Assembly: GCF_900021165.1 (NCBI RefSeq)
Contig: NZ_FCOQ01000018.1
Coordinates: forward strand, 394,188 to 458,187
Length of the DNA: 64,000 bases
Reading direction: 5' to 3'
Origin: Paenibacillus phocaeensis
GTDB taxonomy: Bacteria; Bacillota; Bacilli; Paenibacillales; Paenibacillaceae
The translations under genes were made by a program, and so were the position numbers. Positions 28,350 to 37,359 of the stretch are shown piece after piece. Numbering within the stretch: the first letter of the stretch is position 1; the number at the start of each line of letters is the position of its first letter. Below the pieces are notes generated by a model that saw nothing but the letters and a program-made list of their open reading frames with translations, ran no database searches and was not told the origin of the DNA.

Positions 28350-28480
28350 TACGTGATCTAAATGATCTAAACGATCTAAACGTGATCTAGACGAGATCTA
28401 AACGAGATCTAGACGAAATCTAGACGAAATCTAGACGAGATCTAAACGAGATCTAAACGAGAATACGTGAGCTAAACGAG
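28350..28480. repeat. 11-bp tandem repeat (GATCTAAACGA type)
   Basis: About a dozen imperfect copies of GATCTAAACGA, with GATCTAGACGA and AATCTAGACGA variants, begin 18 bp after the anti-sigma stop codon. I see no gene in this stretch. Confidence 0.85.
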
Positions 28481-28659
28481 AATATCGGTCGGACAAAATT
28501 GGGCGTTTTTTTGAACTTGCCGCAGGCACCTTTTCTGGAGATATGGAATAGGTTATATGTATATTAGAGATAACGGTTTGAACACCCCTGATCGTCGTAT
28601 GACCGCTGGCGGGAGAGTTTCTAGAGCTTTTCAGCCCGCGTTTATATAGATGCTCCGGG

Positions 28660-28705
28660 ACAGAGGGATCTTTCGCCAAGAGGCAGAGGTCCCTCTGTTG
28701 CATTT
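28660..28705 (+). terminator. terminator-like hairpin downstream of the sigma/anti-sigma operon
   Basis: ACAGAGGGA (28660-28668) pairs exactly with TCCCTCTGT (28690-28698); the following TGCATTTT is a weak T tract. It is 330 bp beyond the last gene. Confidence 0.5.
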
Positions 28706-28706
28706 T

Positions 28707-28790
28707 AAGCGGTTGTTTCAAAAATTCTCGGTGCACCCAACCCGACTTTTAAACCTCATTGGAAGCGGTCGTTTCAAAAGTCGGGTTGGG
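28707..28790. repeat. 15-bp inverted repeat with interleaved direct repeat
   Basis: CCCAACCCGACTTTT (28736-28750) is the exact reverse complement of 28776-28790, with a 25-nt loop. AAGCGGTTGTTTCAAAA (28707-28723) recurs as AAGCGGTCGTTTCAAAA (28763-28779), the second copy running into the right arm. Confidence 0.8.
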
Positions 28791-28960
28791 ATCACGAATA
28801 GGACTCTAGGAGGTGGATCCGGCGGCGAATCTTGAATTCAGCCGGGCCTAAGTGGATGCTTCCGAAGCCTTCCGAAGCCTATTTCCTGCGGAAACATTTC
28901 AGATGCTCACGTAGCCGGAGGCTACGCTGCGCTTCTCAGTCCCTGTTGCTCCCCGCACGC

Positions 28961-29589
28961 TAACGGAACACAGAGCCGCTATTTATGGAGTTCGTCGATG
29001 AGCAGATGTCTAACGGAACGAGGAGACCTTATTTCGGTGATATTCTGCCCACTGGGCACCATAAGTGCCGAATAAGGTCTCTGGAATCCGTTACAGTGGG
29101 AAATAGCCGGGAAATACCCAAATAAGGGCTGTACGTTCCGTTACATTACTAAAGACGTATTTCGCAGCTGGCTTTCGTCAATCTAACGGAACACAGAGCC
29201 GCTATTTATGGAGTTCGTCGATGAGCAGATGTCTAACGGAACGAGGAGACCTTATTTCGGTGATATTCTGCCCACTGGGCACCATAAGTGCCGAATAAGG
29301 TCTCTGGAATCCGTTACAGTGGGAAATAGCCGGGAAATGCCTAAATAAGGGCTGTACGTTCCGTTACATTACTAAAGACGTATTTCGCAGCTGGCTTTCG
29401 TCAATCTAACGGAACACAGAGCCGCTATTTATGGAGTTCGTCGATGAGCAGATGTCTAACGGAACGAGGAGACCTTATTTCGGGGATATTCTGCTCATCG
29501 GGCACCATAAGAGCCCAATAAGGTCTCTGGAATCCGTTACAGTGGGAAATAGCCGGGAAATGCCCAAATAAAGGCTGTACGTTCCGTTA
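28961..29589. repeat. 223-bp tandem repeat, nearly three copies, each a four-module palindromic element (element 2)
   Basis: Copies start at 28961, 29184 and 29407 with a 223-bp period; the third ends at 29589, before the 40-bp linker. Each copy has TAACGGAAC at its start and again 50 bp later, then two inverted copies ending 50 bp apart (first copy: TCCGTTA ending 29093, GTTCCGTTA ending 29143). Each TAACGGA is followed after about 10 bases by CCTTATT or GCTATTT, so each module can fold back. The copies differ at only a few bases, so amplification is recent. Non-coding. Confidence 0.9.
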
Positions 29590-29689
29590 CGTTGTAATGT
29601 TACATTTGGCCGATCGATGCAGTCCATCGTGATGTACCACACAACCGCCTCAACGTTCACGACCTACCGCAACACATCCGCCTAAATAA

Positions 29690-30211
29690 CCACCGACTAC
29701 CAACCGCCGCACACAATGACACACATTACCTACTCCACCGCCTACCGCCGCACATAACATTACACATTATCTACTCCACCGCCAACCGCCGCACATAACA
29801 ACACACATTACCTACTCCACCGCCAACCGCCGCACACAATGACACACATTACCTGCTCCACCGCCAACCGCCGCACATAACATTACACATTACCTGCTCC
29901 ACCGCCAACCGCAAGCACACAATGACACACATTACCTGCTCCACCGCCAACCGCCGCACATAACAACACACATTACCTGCCCCACCGCCAACCGCAAGCA
30001 CACAATGACACACATTACCTGCTCCACCGCCAACCGCCGCACACAATGACACACATTACCTGCTCCACCGCCAACCGCAAGCACACAATGACACATTAGC
30101 TACTCCACCGCCTACCGCAAGCACACAATGACACACATTATCTACTCCACCGCCAACCGCCGCACATAATGACACACATTACCTGCTCTACCGCCAACCG
30201 CCGAACCACAC
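29690..30211. repeat. 40-42 bp C/A-rich minisatellite, 12-13 copies
   Basis: Units begin CCACCGCCAACCG and end ACACATTACCTGCT. Clear unit starts are at 29735, 29776, 29817, 29858, 29899, 29941, 29982, 30024, 30065, 30105 and 30147, with a divergent unit at each end. Two middle variants alternate irregularly: CCGCACATAAC-type (41 bp) and CAAGCACACAATG-type (42 bp). G is very rare on the plus strand. Mixed unit lengths shift the reading frame, so it is not coding, and there are no unique spacers, so it is not a CRISPR. The flanks (29590-29690 and 30212-30500) hold no gene that I can support. Confidence 0.9.
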
Positions 30212-30547
30212 ACTCCGCCTTACAGTGTCCGCCCCTCCCCCCCACCGCTGTATACTTAGCAACGCCACATGCTGCCTATATAAGGCGTACACGCTGTTGA
30301 CCGCCCACTTCCCACGACAGAACAATCGATGCACTATACCTACCAACCAACCACATACTTCTCACACCTTTTGATCAAACTGCCCATCATGCTGCTGGAA
30401 ACTAACACCGGGAGTAGCAAGGCGCATCAACTCCCCGCGTTACCGATTTGCGGTATCCCGACAGGACTGCCTTCAACAGGGCTTGGACGAATAAGTGAAA
30501 TCGAAGTATGATGGAAGGAGGCCATGATTACGGAAGGGAGAACCCGG

Positions 30548-31570
30548 ATGGACGCAAAGCAAGTGATGAAAGAGATTAAACAGGGGCGGATCTCCCCGCT
30601 ATACGTTTGTTACGGCACGGAGAAATATCAAATTCAGGAGTTCGTGGGTCTGCTCCAGGAACGGTTGGTTGATAAGGATCAAAAGGATTTTGCCCTCGCT
30701 ACCTTCGACTTGGCGGAAACGCCGATCGAGGTGGTGGTCGAGGAGGCGGAGACGATGCCATTTCTCGTGGAGCGTAAGCTGATTGTGGTTCGCGACTCCG
30801 CATTGCTTGTAGCCGGCGGCAAGGAAGGCGGCAAAATCGAGCACAAAGTGGAGGCGCTGCTCACCTATATCGGGAATCCGGCGGAGCACAGCATCATCGT
30901 CTTTGTCGTGAACGGTGAGAAGTTGGACGAGCGGAAGAAGGTCGTCAAGGCGATCAAAGCGGCAGGTACGGTATTGTCCTTTATGCCGCTGGGCGGCGGG
31001 GAGTTGGTGCAGTGGGTCGTGCATGAGGTGGAGAAACGCGGCTGCCGGATCGGACGCGATGCCGCGGAAGCGCTGATCGCGGCGAGCGGCGTGCAGATGG
31101 CCGCATTGGCTGCGGAAGCGGACAAGCTCTGCTTGTATGCCGGAGCCGGCGGCATGATCGATACCGCCGCAGTCGAGCAGTTGGTAGCCCGCAGCACGGA
31201 GCAGAACGTGTTCGTGATGGTCGAGCACATCGCTGCGATCCGGCTGGAGCAGGCGCTCGGCATTTTCTACGAGCTGCTGAAGCAGCGCGAAGAGCCGATC
31301 AAAATCGCGGCGCTGATCGCCCGCCAGTTCCGTATTATGCTGCAGGTGAAGGAGCTCGGACGCCAGAGCTATTCCCAGCAGCAAATCGCCTCGCAGTTGA
31401 GCTTGCATCCGTACGTGGTCAAGCTGGCTGGCGACCAGGCGCGCAAATTCGAAGCCGGACGCCTAAAGGCGATCCTGTCCGAGCTGGCAGAACTGGACTA
31501 CCGGATGAAAAGCGGGCAGATCGACAAGGTCCTGGGGTTGGAACTATTTCTGTTAAAACTGGGGGCCTAA
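30548..31570 (+). CDS. holA: DNA polymerase III delta subunit
   Basis: 340 residues from the ATG at 30548, which has GGAAGGGAG about 8 nt upstream; the in-frame ATG at 30524 has its GGAGG only three bases away. ISPLYVCYGTEKYQIQEF is the degenerate P-loop start of the delta family. The three-domain clamp-loader layout continues to the C-terminal collar (QIDKVLGLELFLLKLG). It opens the sliding clamp in the replisome clamp loader. Position before rpsT matches B. subtilis, but about 4 kb of sigma/anti-sigma genes and repeats separate it from comEC. Confidence 0.93.
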   Translation: MDAKQVMKEIKQGRISPLYVCYGTEKYQIQEFVGLLQERLVDKDQKDFALATFDLAETPIEVVVEEAETMPFLVERKLIVVRDSALLVAGGKEGGKIEHKVEALLTYIGNPAEHSIIVFVVNGEKLDERKKVVKAIKAAGTVLSFMPLGGGELVQWVVHEVEKRGCRIGRDAAEALIAASGVQMAALAAEADKLCLYAGAGGMIDTAAVEQLVARSTEQNVFVMVEHIAAIRLEQALGIFYELLKQREEPIKIAALIARQFRIMLQVKELGRQSYSQQQIASQLSLHPYVVKLAGDQARKFEAGRLKAILSELAELDYRMKSGQIDKVLGLELFLLKLGA

Positions 31571-31650
31571 CCTCAGGCGGCAACGCCTTCAGCCCGACAA
31601 CGTCCCCAAGCCAAGCCACGCTCGGCCAACACTCCGGCCGCCAATCACCA

Positions 31651-31686
31651 AAAAGACCTGAACGATTTATCGTTCAGGTCTTTTTG
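31651..31686. terminator. bidirectional terminator between holA and rpsT
   Basis: AAAAGACCTGAACGA pairs perfectly with TCGTTCAGGTCTTTT around TTTA, giving A and T runs on both sides, suited to both converging genes. Confidence 0.9.
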
Positions 31687-31725
31687 AGCTTAGTTGAAGA
31701 CTAACTTCGTTATCATTAACGAGGC

Positions 31726-31998
31726 TTACGCTTGGGACGTAAGTTCGTTCAATTTTTTAGCCAAGCGGGATTTCTTACGGGCAGCTGCATTCTTGTGGAT
31801 CAAACCTTTAGTAACGGCTTTGTCCAATTTTTTGGTTGCAGCCACGAAAGCAGCTTTAGCTGCTTCAACTTCGTTGTTCGCCAGAGCGGTGTCGGCAGAT
31901 TTCACAGCCGTACGCAGGGCGGATTTTTGCGAAGCGTTCAGCGCGCGGCGTTTGTCGCTCGTCTTTACGCGTTTGATTGCGGATTTAATGTTAGGCAT
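31726..31998 (-). CDS. rpsT: 30S ribosomal protein S20
   Basis: 90 residues from the ATG at 31998, after AGGAGGTGAATGC; an upstream in-frame ATG would add ten residues and put the ribosome binding site inside the gene. [20 protein letters not shown] and the Lys/Ala-rich helices are typical S20. It binds 16S rRNA in the small subunit. Transcribed opposite to holA and gpr, as in B. subtilis. Confidence 0.97.
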   Translation of the reverse strand: MPNIKSAIKRVKTSDKRRALNASQKSALRTAVKSADTALANNEVEAAKAAFVAATKKLDKAVTKGLIHKNAAARKKSRLAKKLNELTSQA

Positions 31999-32052
31999 TG
32001 CATTCACCTCCTGTAAAGCATAGTTCAAGCCTGATGATTCACAACTTAAAAT

Positions 32053-32081
32053 ATTTTATCACGCAAGATAGCAAAAAGCAA
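32053..32081 (-). promoter_or_regulatory. promoter of rpsT
   Basis: On the minus strand TTGCTT (32076-32081) and TAAAAT (32053-32058) with a 17-bp spacer, 55 bp upstream of the start. Confidence 0.75.
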
Positions 32082-32141
32082 TAATTACATCCTACCGAAT
32101 CTCTTGATTTCGCACAAGTTTCGCAGGCTGCCGATCAGGCA

Positions 32142-32172
32142 TGCATAAACGCTTTCCCTCTCCCGCACAATA
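32142..32172 (+). promoter_or_regulatory. putative sigma-G (forespore) promoter of gpr
   Basis: TGCATAA (32142-32148), a 17-bp spacer and CACAATA (32166-32172) match the sigma-G/F pattern TGMATA...CATAMTA closely. B. subtilis gpr is transcribed by sigma-F and sigma-G. Confidence 0.7.
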
Positions 32173-32204
32173 AAGGCAATCAGAGGAAATGGAGGTCATA
32201 TGGC

Positions 32205-33218
32205 ATGAATTTGGATTTGCGGGAGTATTCCGTTCGCACCGACTTGGCCGTTGAATCGAAGGAAATCGCGGAGACGGCTCACGGCGGTCCGGTTCCCGGG
32301 CTGAATGAGCGGGTTGAAGAGGAGGATGGCATCAAGATCACCCGGCTGGATGTGACCAACGAGGCGGCCTCGCGGCAAATCGGACGAATCCAGGGGCATT
32401 ACGTGACGCTGGAGGTGCCCGGCCTCAGGAATCAGGATACCGAGCTGCAGGAGAAGGTTGCCGCCGCGTTCGCCAAAGAGTTTACCGCATTTTTAAATAA
32501 AATCGGAGTGGCACCGGGGGCCAAGACGCTGATCGTAGGCTTGGGCAACTGGAATGTGACGCCGGATGCGCTTGGACCCTTGGTAGTGGAGAATGTGATG
32601 GTGACCCGCCATTACTTCGAGTTGACGCCGGACCAAGTGGCGCCGGGTTACCGCGAGGTCAGCGCTATCGCGCCCGGAGTGCTGGGAATCACCGGCATCG
32701 AATCCAGTGAGGTGGTACAAGGGATCGTCGACCGGACCAAGCCGGACCTGATCATCGCCATCGATGCGCTGGCTTCTCGTTCGCTGGAGCGGGTCAATAC
32801 GACGATCCAGATCGCGGATATCGGCATCCATCCGGGCTCCGGCATCGGCAACAAGCGCCGGGGGCTGACCCAGGAAATTCTGGGCGTGCCTTGTATCGCC
32901 ATCGGCGTACCTACAGTGTGCTACGCATCCACGATCGTTAACAATGTATTTGATTTAATGAAAAGCCATTTCAATCAAGAAAGCGACGACGGGAACGCCC
33001 CGACCCAACAGATCATGGGCATGCTGAACGATCTGAGCGAAAGCGAGAGGTTAGGCCTTGTCAAAGAGGTACTCGAACCGCTGGGCCATGATCTGATCGT
33101 CACGCCAAAGGAAATCGACGAATTCATCGAGGATGTAGCCAACGTGATCGCCAGCGGTTTGAATATCTCACTGCACGAGGCGGTGACGCCGGATAACGTA
33201 GCTTCCTATACCCATTAA
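32205..33218 (+). CDS. gpr: germination protease Gpr
   Basis: 337 residues. The ATG follows GGAGGTCATATGGC. It belongs to peptidase family A25, which degrades small acid-soluble spore proteins when spores germinate. The propeptide cleavage region is visible near the N-terminus (EYSVRTDLAVE; family members are cut before TDLAVE). LIVGLGNWNVTPDALGP and DLIIAIDALASRSLERVNTTIQ are core family motifs. It is made in the forespore, consistent with the sigma-G-type promoter. A terminator separates it from spoIIP, though read-through is possible. Confidence 0.95.
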   Translation: MNLDLREYSVRTDLAVESKEIAETAHGGPVPGLNERVEEEDGIKITRLDVTNEAASRQIGRIQGHYVTLEVPGLRNQDTELQEKVAAAFAKEFTAFLNKIGVAPGAKTLIVGLGNWNVTPDALGPLVVENVMVTRHYFELTPDQVAPGYREVSAIAPGVLGITGIESSEVVQGIVDRTKPDLIIAIDALASRSLERVNTTIQIADIGIHPGSGIGNKRRGLTQEILGVPCIAIGVPTVCYASTIVNNVFDLMKSHFNQESDDGNAPTQQIMGMLNDLSESERLGLVKEVLEPLGHDLIVTPKEIDEFIEDVANVIASGLNISLHEAVTPDNVASYTH

Positions 33219-33250
33219 CGCCGCACCGGCATGGTTCTCCTGAAACTCAA

Positions 33251-33283
33251 GGAATCCGCGAATCTAGCGGATTTCTTTTTTTT
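33251..33283 (+). terminator. terminator of gpr
   Basis: GAATCCGC pairs with GCGGATTC-type sequence (GCGGATTTC) around a seven-base loop, followed by eight T. Confidence 0.85.
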
Positions 33284-33365
33284 GTGAGAATTCGAGGTTC
33301 TAGCCCCCGAACTAGGTTCATAGATTTGGAATATAGTTCGAAAGCGGCTGGAGGAGGATACACAT

Positions 33366-34736
33366 ATGAAATTCAAGGCTTGGAATCTAGGAAAATGGAG
33401 ACGGAATCTGATTCATGTTTTAGCGCTGGGACGAACGTTTTTACTGTTATCGGTGATGTCGGTGATCTTTTTCGTGATGCTGGGGGTGCTGGGCATCGCC
33501 GAGAAAAGCTTAAATACATCGCCGGTTTCTTCAATGAAGGGGCTGGCCGCCTCGCTGTCGAGCGGGTTCTTCATGGATATGGTTGGCATGGAGCTGCCGC
33601 ACGCCGCAAGCGAGAAGCAGGTGCCGGCGATTTCCGGGCGCCAGATGACGAACTTCGTCTTTCAACTGTTGACCGACGTCAACCCGTCCGACCCGAAGAG
33701 CTTGGTAGCGCGCGAGGTCCCGGGGCTTGGCGCCGATAGTCCGATCCTGCTGCGCACGGGTTCCGGCAATGGGATGGCTCAGGCTCCCGAGGATTATCGA
33801 CCGGGCACAGGGGCGGACGGCAGCGGGCCGAATCATCCGGAGCCGAATGGCGAAGAAGGCGGGGAAGATGCGGATCCGGGGGCGGGTGACGCCGATCCGG
33901 GCGGGGCTCAGCCGCCGACGGGGGAGTCCGGGAACCCGAACGGCTCGTCTGAGAACGGGGGAGAGCCCTCGATCAAGCCCGGCAACAAGAACATCGTCAT
34001 GATCTATCATTCGCATCCGCAGGAATCGTATAATCCCGTCCTGGGCACCAATGTGGATAATCCAAGTTCGGCGGAGGACAAGAAGAACGTCGGCCTGGTG
34101 GGCGAAGCGCTGGCGAAAGAACTGGAGCTCAAAGGGGTCGCAGCCTTGCACTCGTTCGAAAATTATGCGGCCAAGGTGAGCAATTACAACTATAACTACT
34201 CATATAAATACTCTCGAGAGACCGTAAAGCAAGCGATGGCCGAAAACGGCAAGCTGCAATATTTTATCGATATTCACCGCGACTCGCAGCGCCATGACAA
34301 AACGACCACGACCATCGACGGCCTGAATTACGCCCAGGTGTATTTCATTATTGGGCATGGCAACGAGAACTGGCGCGAGAATGAGAGATTCGCCAGCTCC
34401 ATCCATGATCGTCTGGAAAAAGCCTATCCGGGGATCTCCAGAGGGATCTGGGGGAAGACGTCTTCCCAAGGCAACGGGGAATACAATCAATCGCTGTCGC
34501 CGAACAGCGTCCTGATCGAAATCGGCGGCATCGACAACAGCGAGGAAGAGCTGGAGCGCACCGCCAAGGTGTTGGCCGGGATCTTGGCCGATCTGTATTG
34601 GGAAAGCCAGGATGCCGAGAAGGCAGGTAAGCTAACGAAGAGCGGCGGGACGGACGGCGGTGTGAGCAGCGCCAACAAAGAAGCGGGCAAGGGCAACGGC
34701 ACACCGCAAGCCGGGGCATCGAGCAAGAAATCCTAA
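33366..34736 (+). CDS. spoIIP: stage II sporulation protein P (SpoIIP)
   Basis: 456 residues; GGAGGAGG precedes the ATG. A signal anchor lies at about 17-43. A Gly/Pro/Asp-rich linker spans about 145-205. The catalytic domain starts at about 208 with IYHSHPQESY (H215, H217), then FIDIHRDS and SVLIEIGGIDNSEEEL. SpoIIP is the amidase and endopeptidase of the DMP complex (SpoIID, SpoIIM, SpoIIP) that thins septal peptidoglycan during engulfment. The linker is longer and more acidic than in B. subtilis. Confidence 0.94.
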   Translation: MKFKAWNLGKWRRNLIHVLALGRTFLLLSVMSVIFFVMLGVLGIAEKSLNTSPVSSMKGLAASLSSGFFMDMVGMELPHAASEKQVPAISGRQMTNFVFQLLTDVNPSDPKSLVAREVPGLGADSPILLRTGSGNGMAQAPEDYRPGTGADGSGPNHPEPNGEEGGEDADPGAGDADPGGAQPPTGESGNPNGSSENGGEPSIKPGNKNIVMIYHSHPQESYNPVLGTNVDNPSSAEDKKNVGLVGEALAKELELKGVAALHSFENYAAKVSNYNYNYSYKYSRETVKQAMAENGKLQYFIDIHRDSQRHDKTTTTIDGLNYAQVYFIIGHGNENWRENERFASSIHDRLEKAYPGISRGIWGKTSSQGNGEYNQSLSPNSVLIEIGGIDNSEEELERTAKVLAGILADLYWESQDAEKAGKLTKSGGTDGGVSSANKEAGKGNGTPQAGASSKKS

Positions 34737-34766
34737 GACCAATCACGAAGTAACGGGGGGAAGGGC

Positions 34767-35276
34767 ATGGCGAAAACGCTGCGCAAAACATTGGTATACG
34801 GCCTCATGCTGGCGGTGGGGGTGACGCTGGGGATGCAGCTCGCCGAGAGCGGAACGACATCGGTGTACGGCCCCGGCTTTCAAACCGGAGGGGCGATGGT
34901 TGGCACGAACGGCCAAGCAACGGGTTATCCGTATTCGCAGCCCCAGCAATACACCAACGGTTGGACAGCCGGTTCGACTCCCGTCTGGTCCGGGAGCCAA
35001 GGAAATACCGCCCCGCAAGGGACGGCGGGCGGGTATACCGCGGCTCCAGGCTACAGCTACGCCCCGCCCGGAACCGTCACGCCCGGCACGGGGGCTGAGG
35101 GCTCGGCCGCCCCGGCGACCGGCGGCCAGGCGATGCAGACGCCGGCCGACTTGCTGATGCCGCCGTCGTCGCCTCCGGCCGTGGATCGGTTTGCCGACAA
35201 AGCCGCCCATCTGTTGCAGCAAGCGTCCCAGAAGAGCATTCACTGGGTTGCCTCCCTGTTTGGTCCGGGGGAATAA
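34767..35276 (+). CDS. YqxA-like protein (DUF3679 position), Gly/Tyr/Pro-rich
   Basis: 169 residues, 30 bp after spoIIP; GGGGGGAAGGGC precedes the ATG. A membrane segment lies at about 10-25 (LVYGLMLAVGVTLGMQL), then a long low-complexity Gly/Thr/Tyr/Pro/Gln stretch (about 35-130), then a short amphipathic C-terminus (RFADKAAHLLQQASQKSIHWVASLF). In B. subtilis yqxA sits in the same place between spoIIP and lepA; the N-terminal segment and C-terminal helix fit that family, but the low-complexity expansion is not typical. The YqxA assignment rests mainly on synteny. Function unknown. Confidence 0.6.
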   Translation: MAKTLRKTLVYGLMLAVGVTLGMQLAESGTTSVYGPGFQTGGAMVGTNGQATGYPYSQPQQYTNGWTAGSTPVWSGSQGNTAPQGTAGGYTAAPGYSYAPPGTVTPGTGAEGSAAPATGGQAMQTPADLLMPPSSPPAVDRFADKAAHLLQQASQKSIHWVASLFGPGE

Positions 35277-35393
35277 GCTGCCTTCCGGAAGTCCGAGGAC
35301 GGACAAGCGCGTTTTATAACGAATGGTGGGTTTGTTATGCTGTTGTTCTATGGTTATGAATCTGCGGAATGGAATGAAAATAGCTCGCCGTGA

Positions 35394-35422
35394 TTGCTGC
35401 TTGCCCCTGCAACTGATATAAT
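35394..35422 (+). promoter_or_regulatory. putative promoter of lepA
   Basis: TTGCTG (35394-35399) and TATAAT (35417-35422) with a 17-bp spacer, 43 bp before the lepA ATG. Confidence 0.65.
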
Positions 35423-35464
35423 AAATTGATTGTATGACTTCGATGATTTGTGGTGGGGGTAAGG

Positions 35465-37282
35465 ATGACAGATATCAGGGCTAGACAAGCGAAAATTCGC
35501 AATTTCTGTATTATTGCACATATAGACCATGGGAAATCGACTTTGGCCGACCGGATTCTGGAGTACACCGGCGCGCTAACCTCTCGGGAGATGCAGGAGC
35601 AGGTCCTCGACCAGATGGATCTGGAACGCGAACGCGGGATCACCATCAAGCTCCAGGCGGTTCGTCTGACCTACAAGGCCGATGACGGCGAGGAGTATTT
35701 GCTGAACCTGATCGATACGCCGGGACACGTCGACTTCACCTATGAGGTCTCCCGCAGTCTGGCCGCCTGCGAAGGGGCGCTGCTGGTGGTGGACGCTGCC
35801 CAGGGGATTGAGGCCCAGACGTTGGCCAACGTCTATCTGGCGCTCGATAACAACCTGGAGATTCTGCCGGTCATTAACAAAATCGACTTGCCCAGCGCGG
35901 ATCCCGACCGGGTGAAGCAGGAGATCGAAGATGTGATCGGCCTCGATGCCAGCGAAGCGGTACACGCCTCCGCCAAAGCCGGGATCGGGATCAAGGAAAT
36001 TCTGGAGCAAGTCGTGCAGAAGGTGCCCGCACCGACGGGAGATCCGGATCAGCCGCTGAAGGCGCTGATTTTTGACTCGCATTATGACCCTTACAAAGGC
36101 GTTATCGTGTATGTGCGCGTCATCGACGGACAGATCAAGGCCGGCTCGAAAATCAAAATGATGGCGACGGACAAAACGTTTGAGGTCATCGAGGTCGGTG
36201 CGTTCAAGCCGCGCATGACGATTGTGGACGAGCTTAACGTCGGCGATGTTGGCTTTATCGTGGCAGGCATCAAGACGGTTGGCGACACCCGCGTCGGGGA
36301 TACGGTCACGGATGCGAAGAATCCTACGCCGGAGCCGCTGCCGGGTTACCGGAAGATCAACCCGATGGTTTACTGCGGCTTGTATCCGATCGAAACGTCG
36401 GATTACAACGACCTGCGCGAAGCGCTGGAGAAGCTGCAGTTGAACGATGCGTCGCTGAGCTTTGAACCGGAAACCTCCAGTGCGTTGGGCTTTGGCTTCC
36501 GCTGCGGATTCTTGGGGCTGCTGCATATGGACGTCATCCAGGAGCGAATCGAACGGGAGTTCAACATCCCGCTCATTACGACCGCGCCCAGTGTTATTTA
36601 CAAAGTCACGCTGACGAACGGCGAGACGATCTCCATCGACAACCCGTCCAACTACCCGGAGGTCGGTAAAATCGACCATGTCGAGGAGCCTTACGTCAAA
36701 GCGTCGATCATCGTGCCTAACGATTATGTCGGAACTGTCATGGAGCTGTGCCAAAGCAAACGCGGCGAGTTCGTGAATATGGAATACCTTGACACGACGC
36801 GCGTAACGATCACCTATCAAGTGCCGCTGTCCGAGATCGTGTACGACTTCTTCGATCAATTGAAATCGAGCACGAAGGGGTACGCCTCGTTCGACTACGA
36901 GCTGTCCGGCTACCGTCAATCGAACCTGGTGAAGATGGACATTCTGCTCAACGGCGAGCAAGTCGACGCCTTGTCCTTCATCGTGCACCGCGACCGCGCT
37001 TATCACCGCGGCCGGATCATCTGCGAGAAGCTGCGCGAGCTGATCCCGCGTCAAATGTTCGAGGTGCCGATTCAGGCTTCGATCGGCACGAAGGTGATCG
37101 CCCGCGAAACCGTCAAGGCAATGCGCAAGAACGTTCTTGCCAAGTGTTACGGCGGCGACATCTCGCGGAAACGCAAGCTGCTGGAGAAGCAGAAGGAAGG
37201 CAAGAAGCGGATGAAGCAGGTCGGTAACGTTGAAGTGCCGCAGGAAGCTTTTATGGCCGTGCTGAAAATCGACGACAACTAA
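35465..37282 (+). CDS. lepA: elongation factor 4 (LepA)
   Basis: 605 residues from the ATG at 35465, after GGTGGGGGTAAGG; a GTG five codons upstream is open. The G domain has [10 protein letters not shown] (G1), RGITIK (G2), DTPGHVDF (G3) and NKIDLP (G4). EF-G-like domains and the LepA C-terminal domain ([20 protein letters not shown], then [20 protein letters not shown]) follow. It is a translational GTPase that acts on stalled or initiating ribosomes. Confidence 0.97.
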   Translation: MTDIRARQAKIRNFCIIAHIDHGKSTLADRILEYTGALTSREMQEQVLDQMDLERERGITIKLQAVRLTYKADDGEEYLLNLIDTPGHVDFTYEVSRSLAACEGALLVVDAAQGIEAQTLANVYLALDNNLEILPVINKIDLPSADPDRVKQEIEDVIGLDASEAVHASAKAGIGIKEILEQVVQKVPAPTGDPDQPLKALIFDSHYDPYKGVIVYVRVIDGQIKAGSKIKMMATDKTFEVIEVGAFKPRMTIVDELNVGDVGFIVAGIKTVGDTRVGDTVTDAKNPTPEPLPGYRKINPMVYCGLYPIETSDYNDLREALEKLQLNDASLSFEPETSSALGFGFRCGFLGLLHMDVIQERIEREFNIPLITTAPSVIYKVTLTNGETISIDNPSNYPEVGKIDHVEEPYVKASIIVPNDYVGTVMELCQSKRGEFVNMEYLDTTRVTITYQVPLSEIVYDFFDQLKSSTKGYASFDYELSGYRQSNLVKMDILLNGEQVDALSFIVHRDRAYHRGRIICEKLRELIPRQMFEVPIQASIGTKVIARETVKAMRKNVLAKCYGGDISRKRKLLEKQKEGKKRMKQVGNVEVPQEAFMAVLKIDDN

Positions 37283-37299
37283 AAGGGCCCTGTTTGACG

Positions 37300-37325
37300 A
37301 AGGAAAGCCGGACGGCTTTCCTTTC
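37300..37325 (+). terminator. hairpin between lepA and hemW
   Basis: AAGGAAAGCC (37300-37309) pairs exactly with GGCTTTCCTT (37314-37323), 17 bases after the lepA stop. The T tract is weak (TCTAC), so partial termination is likely. Confidence 0.6.
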
Positions 37326-37359
37326 TACTATATACATGAAATTAGAGGAGGGCATGACC

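Noticed and set aside
29849..30052. 67-codon minus-strand frame inside the minisatellite
   Set aside because: Unit lengths of 41 bp shift the frame each repeat; no start signal and no conservation are visible.
29690..30211. Possible CRISPR array
   Set aside because: The whole 40-42 bp unit repeats without unique spacers and no cas gene is nearby; it is a minisatellite.
26400..30547. A yqzM-like small gene between comEC and holA, expected from B. subtilis order
   Set aside because: No short frame with a ribosome binding site and YqzM-like membrane segment was found in the interval.
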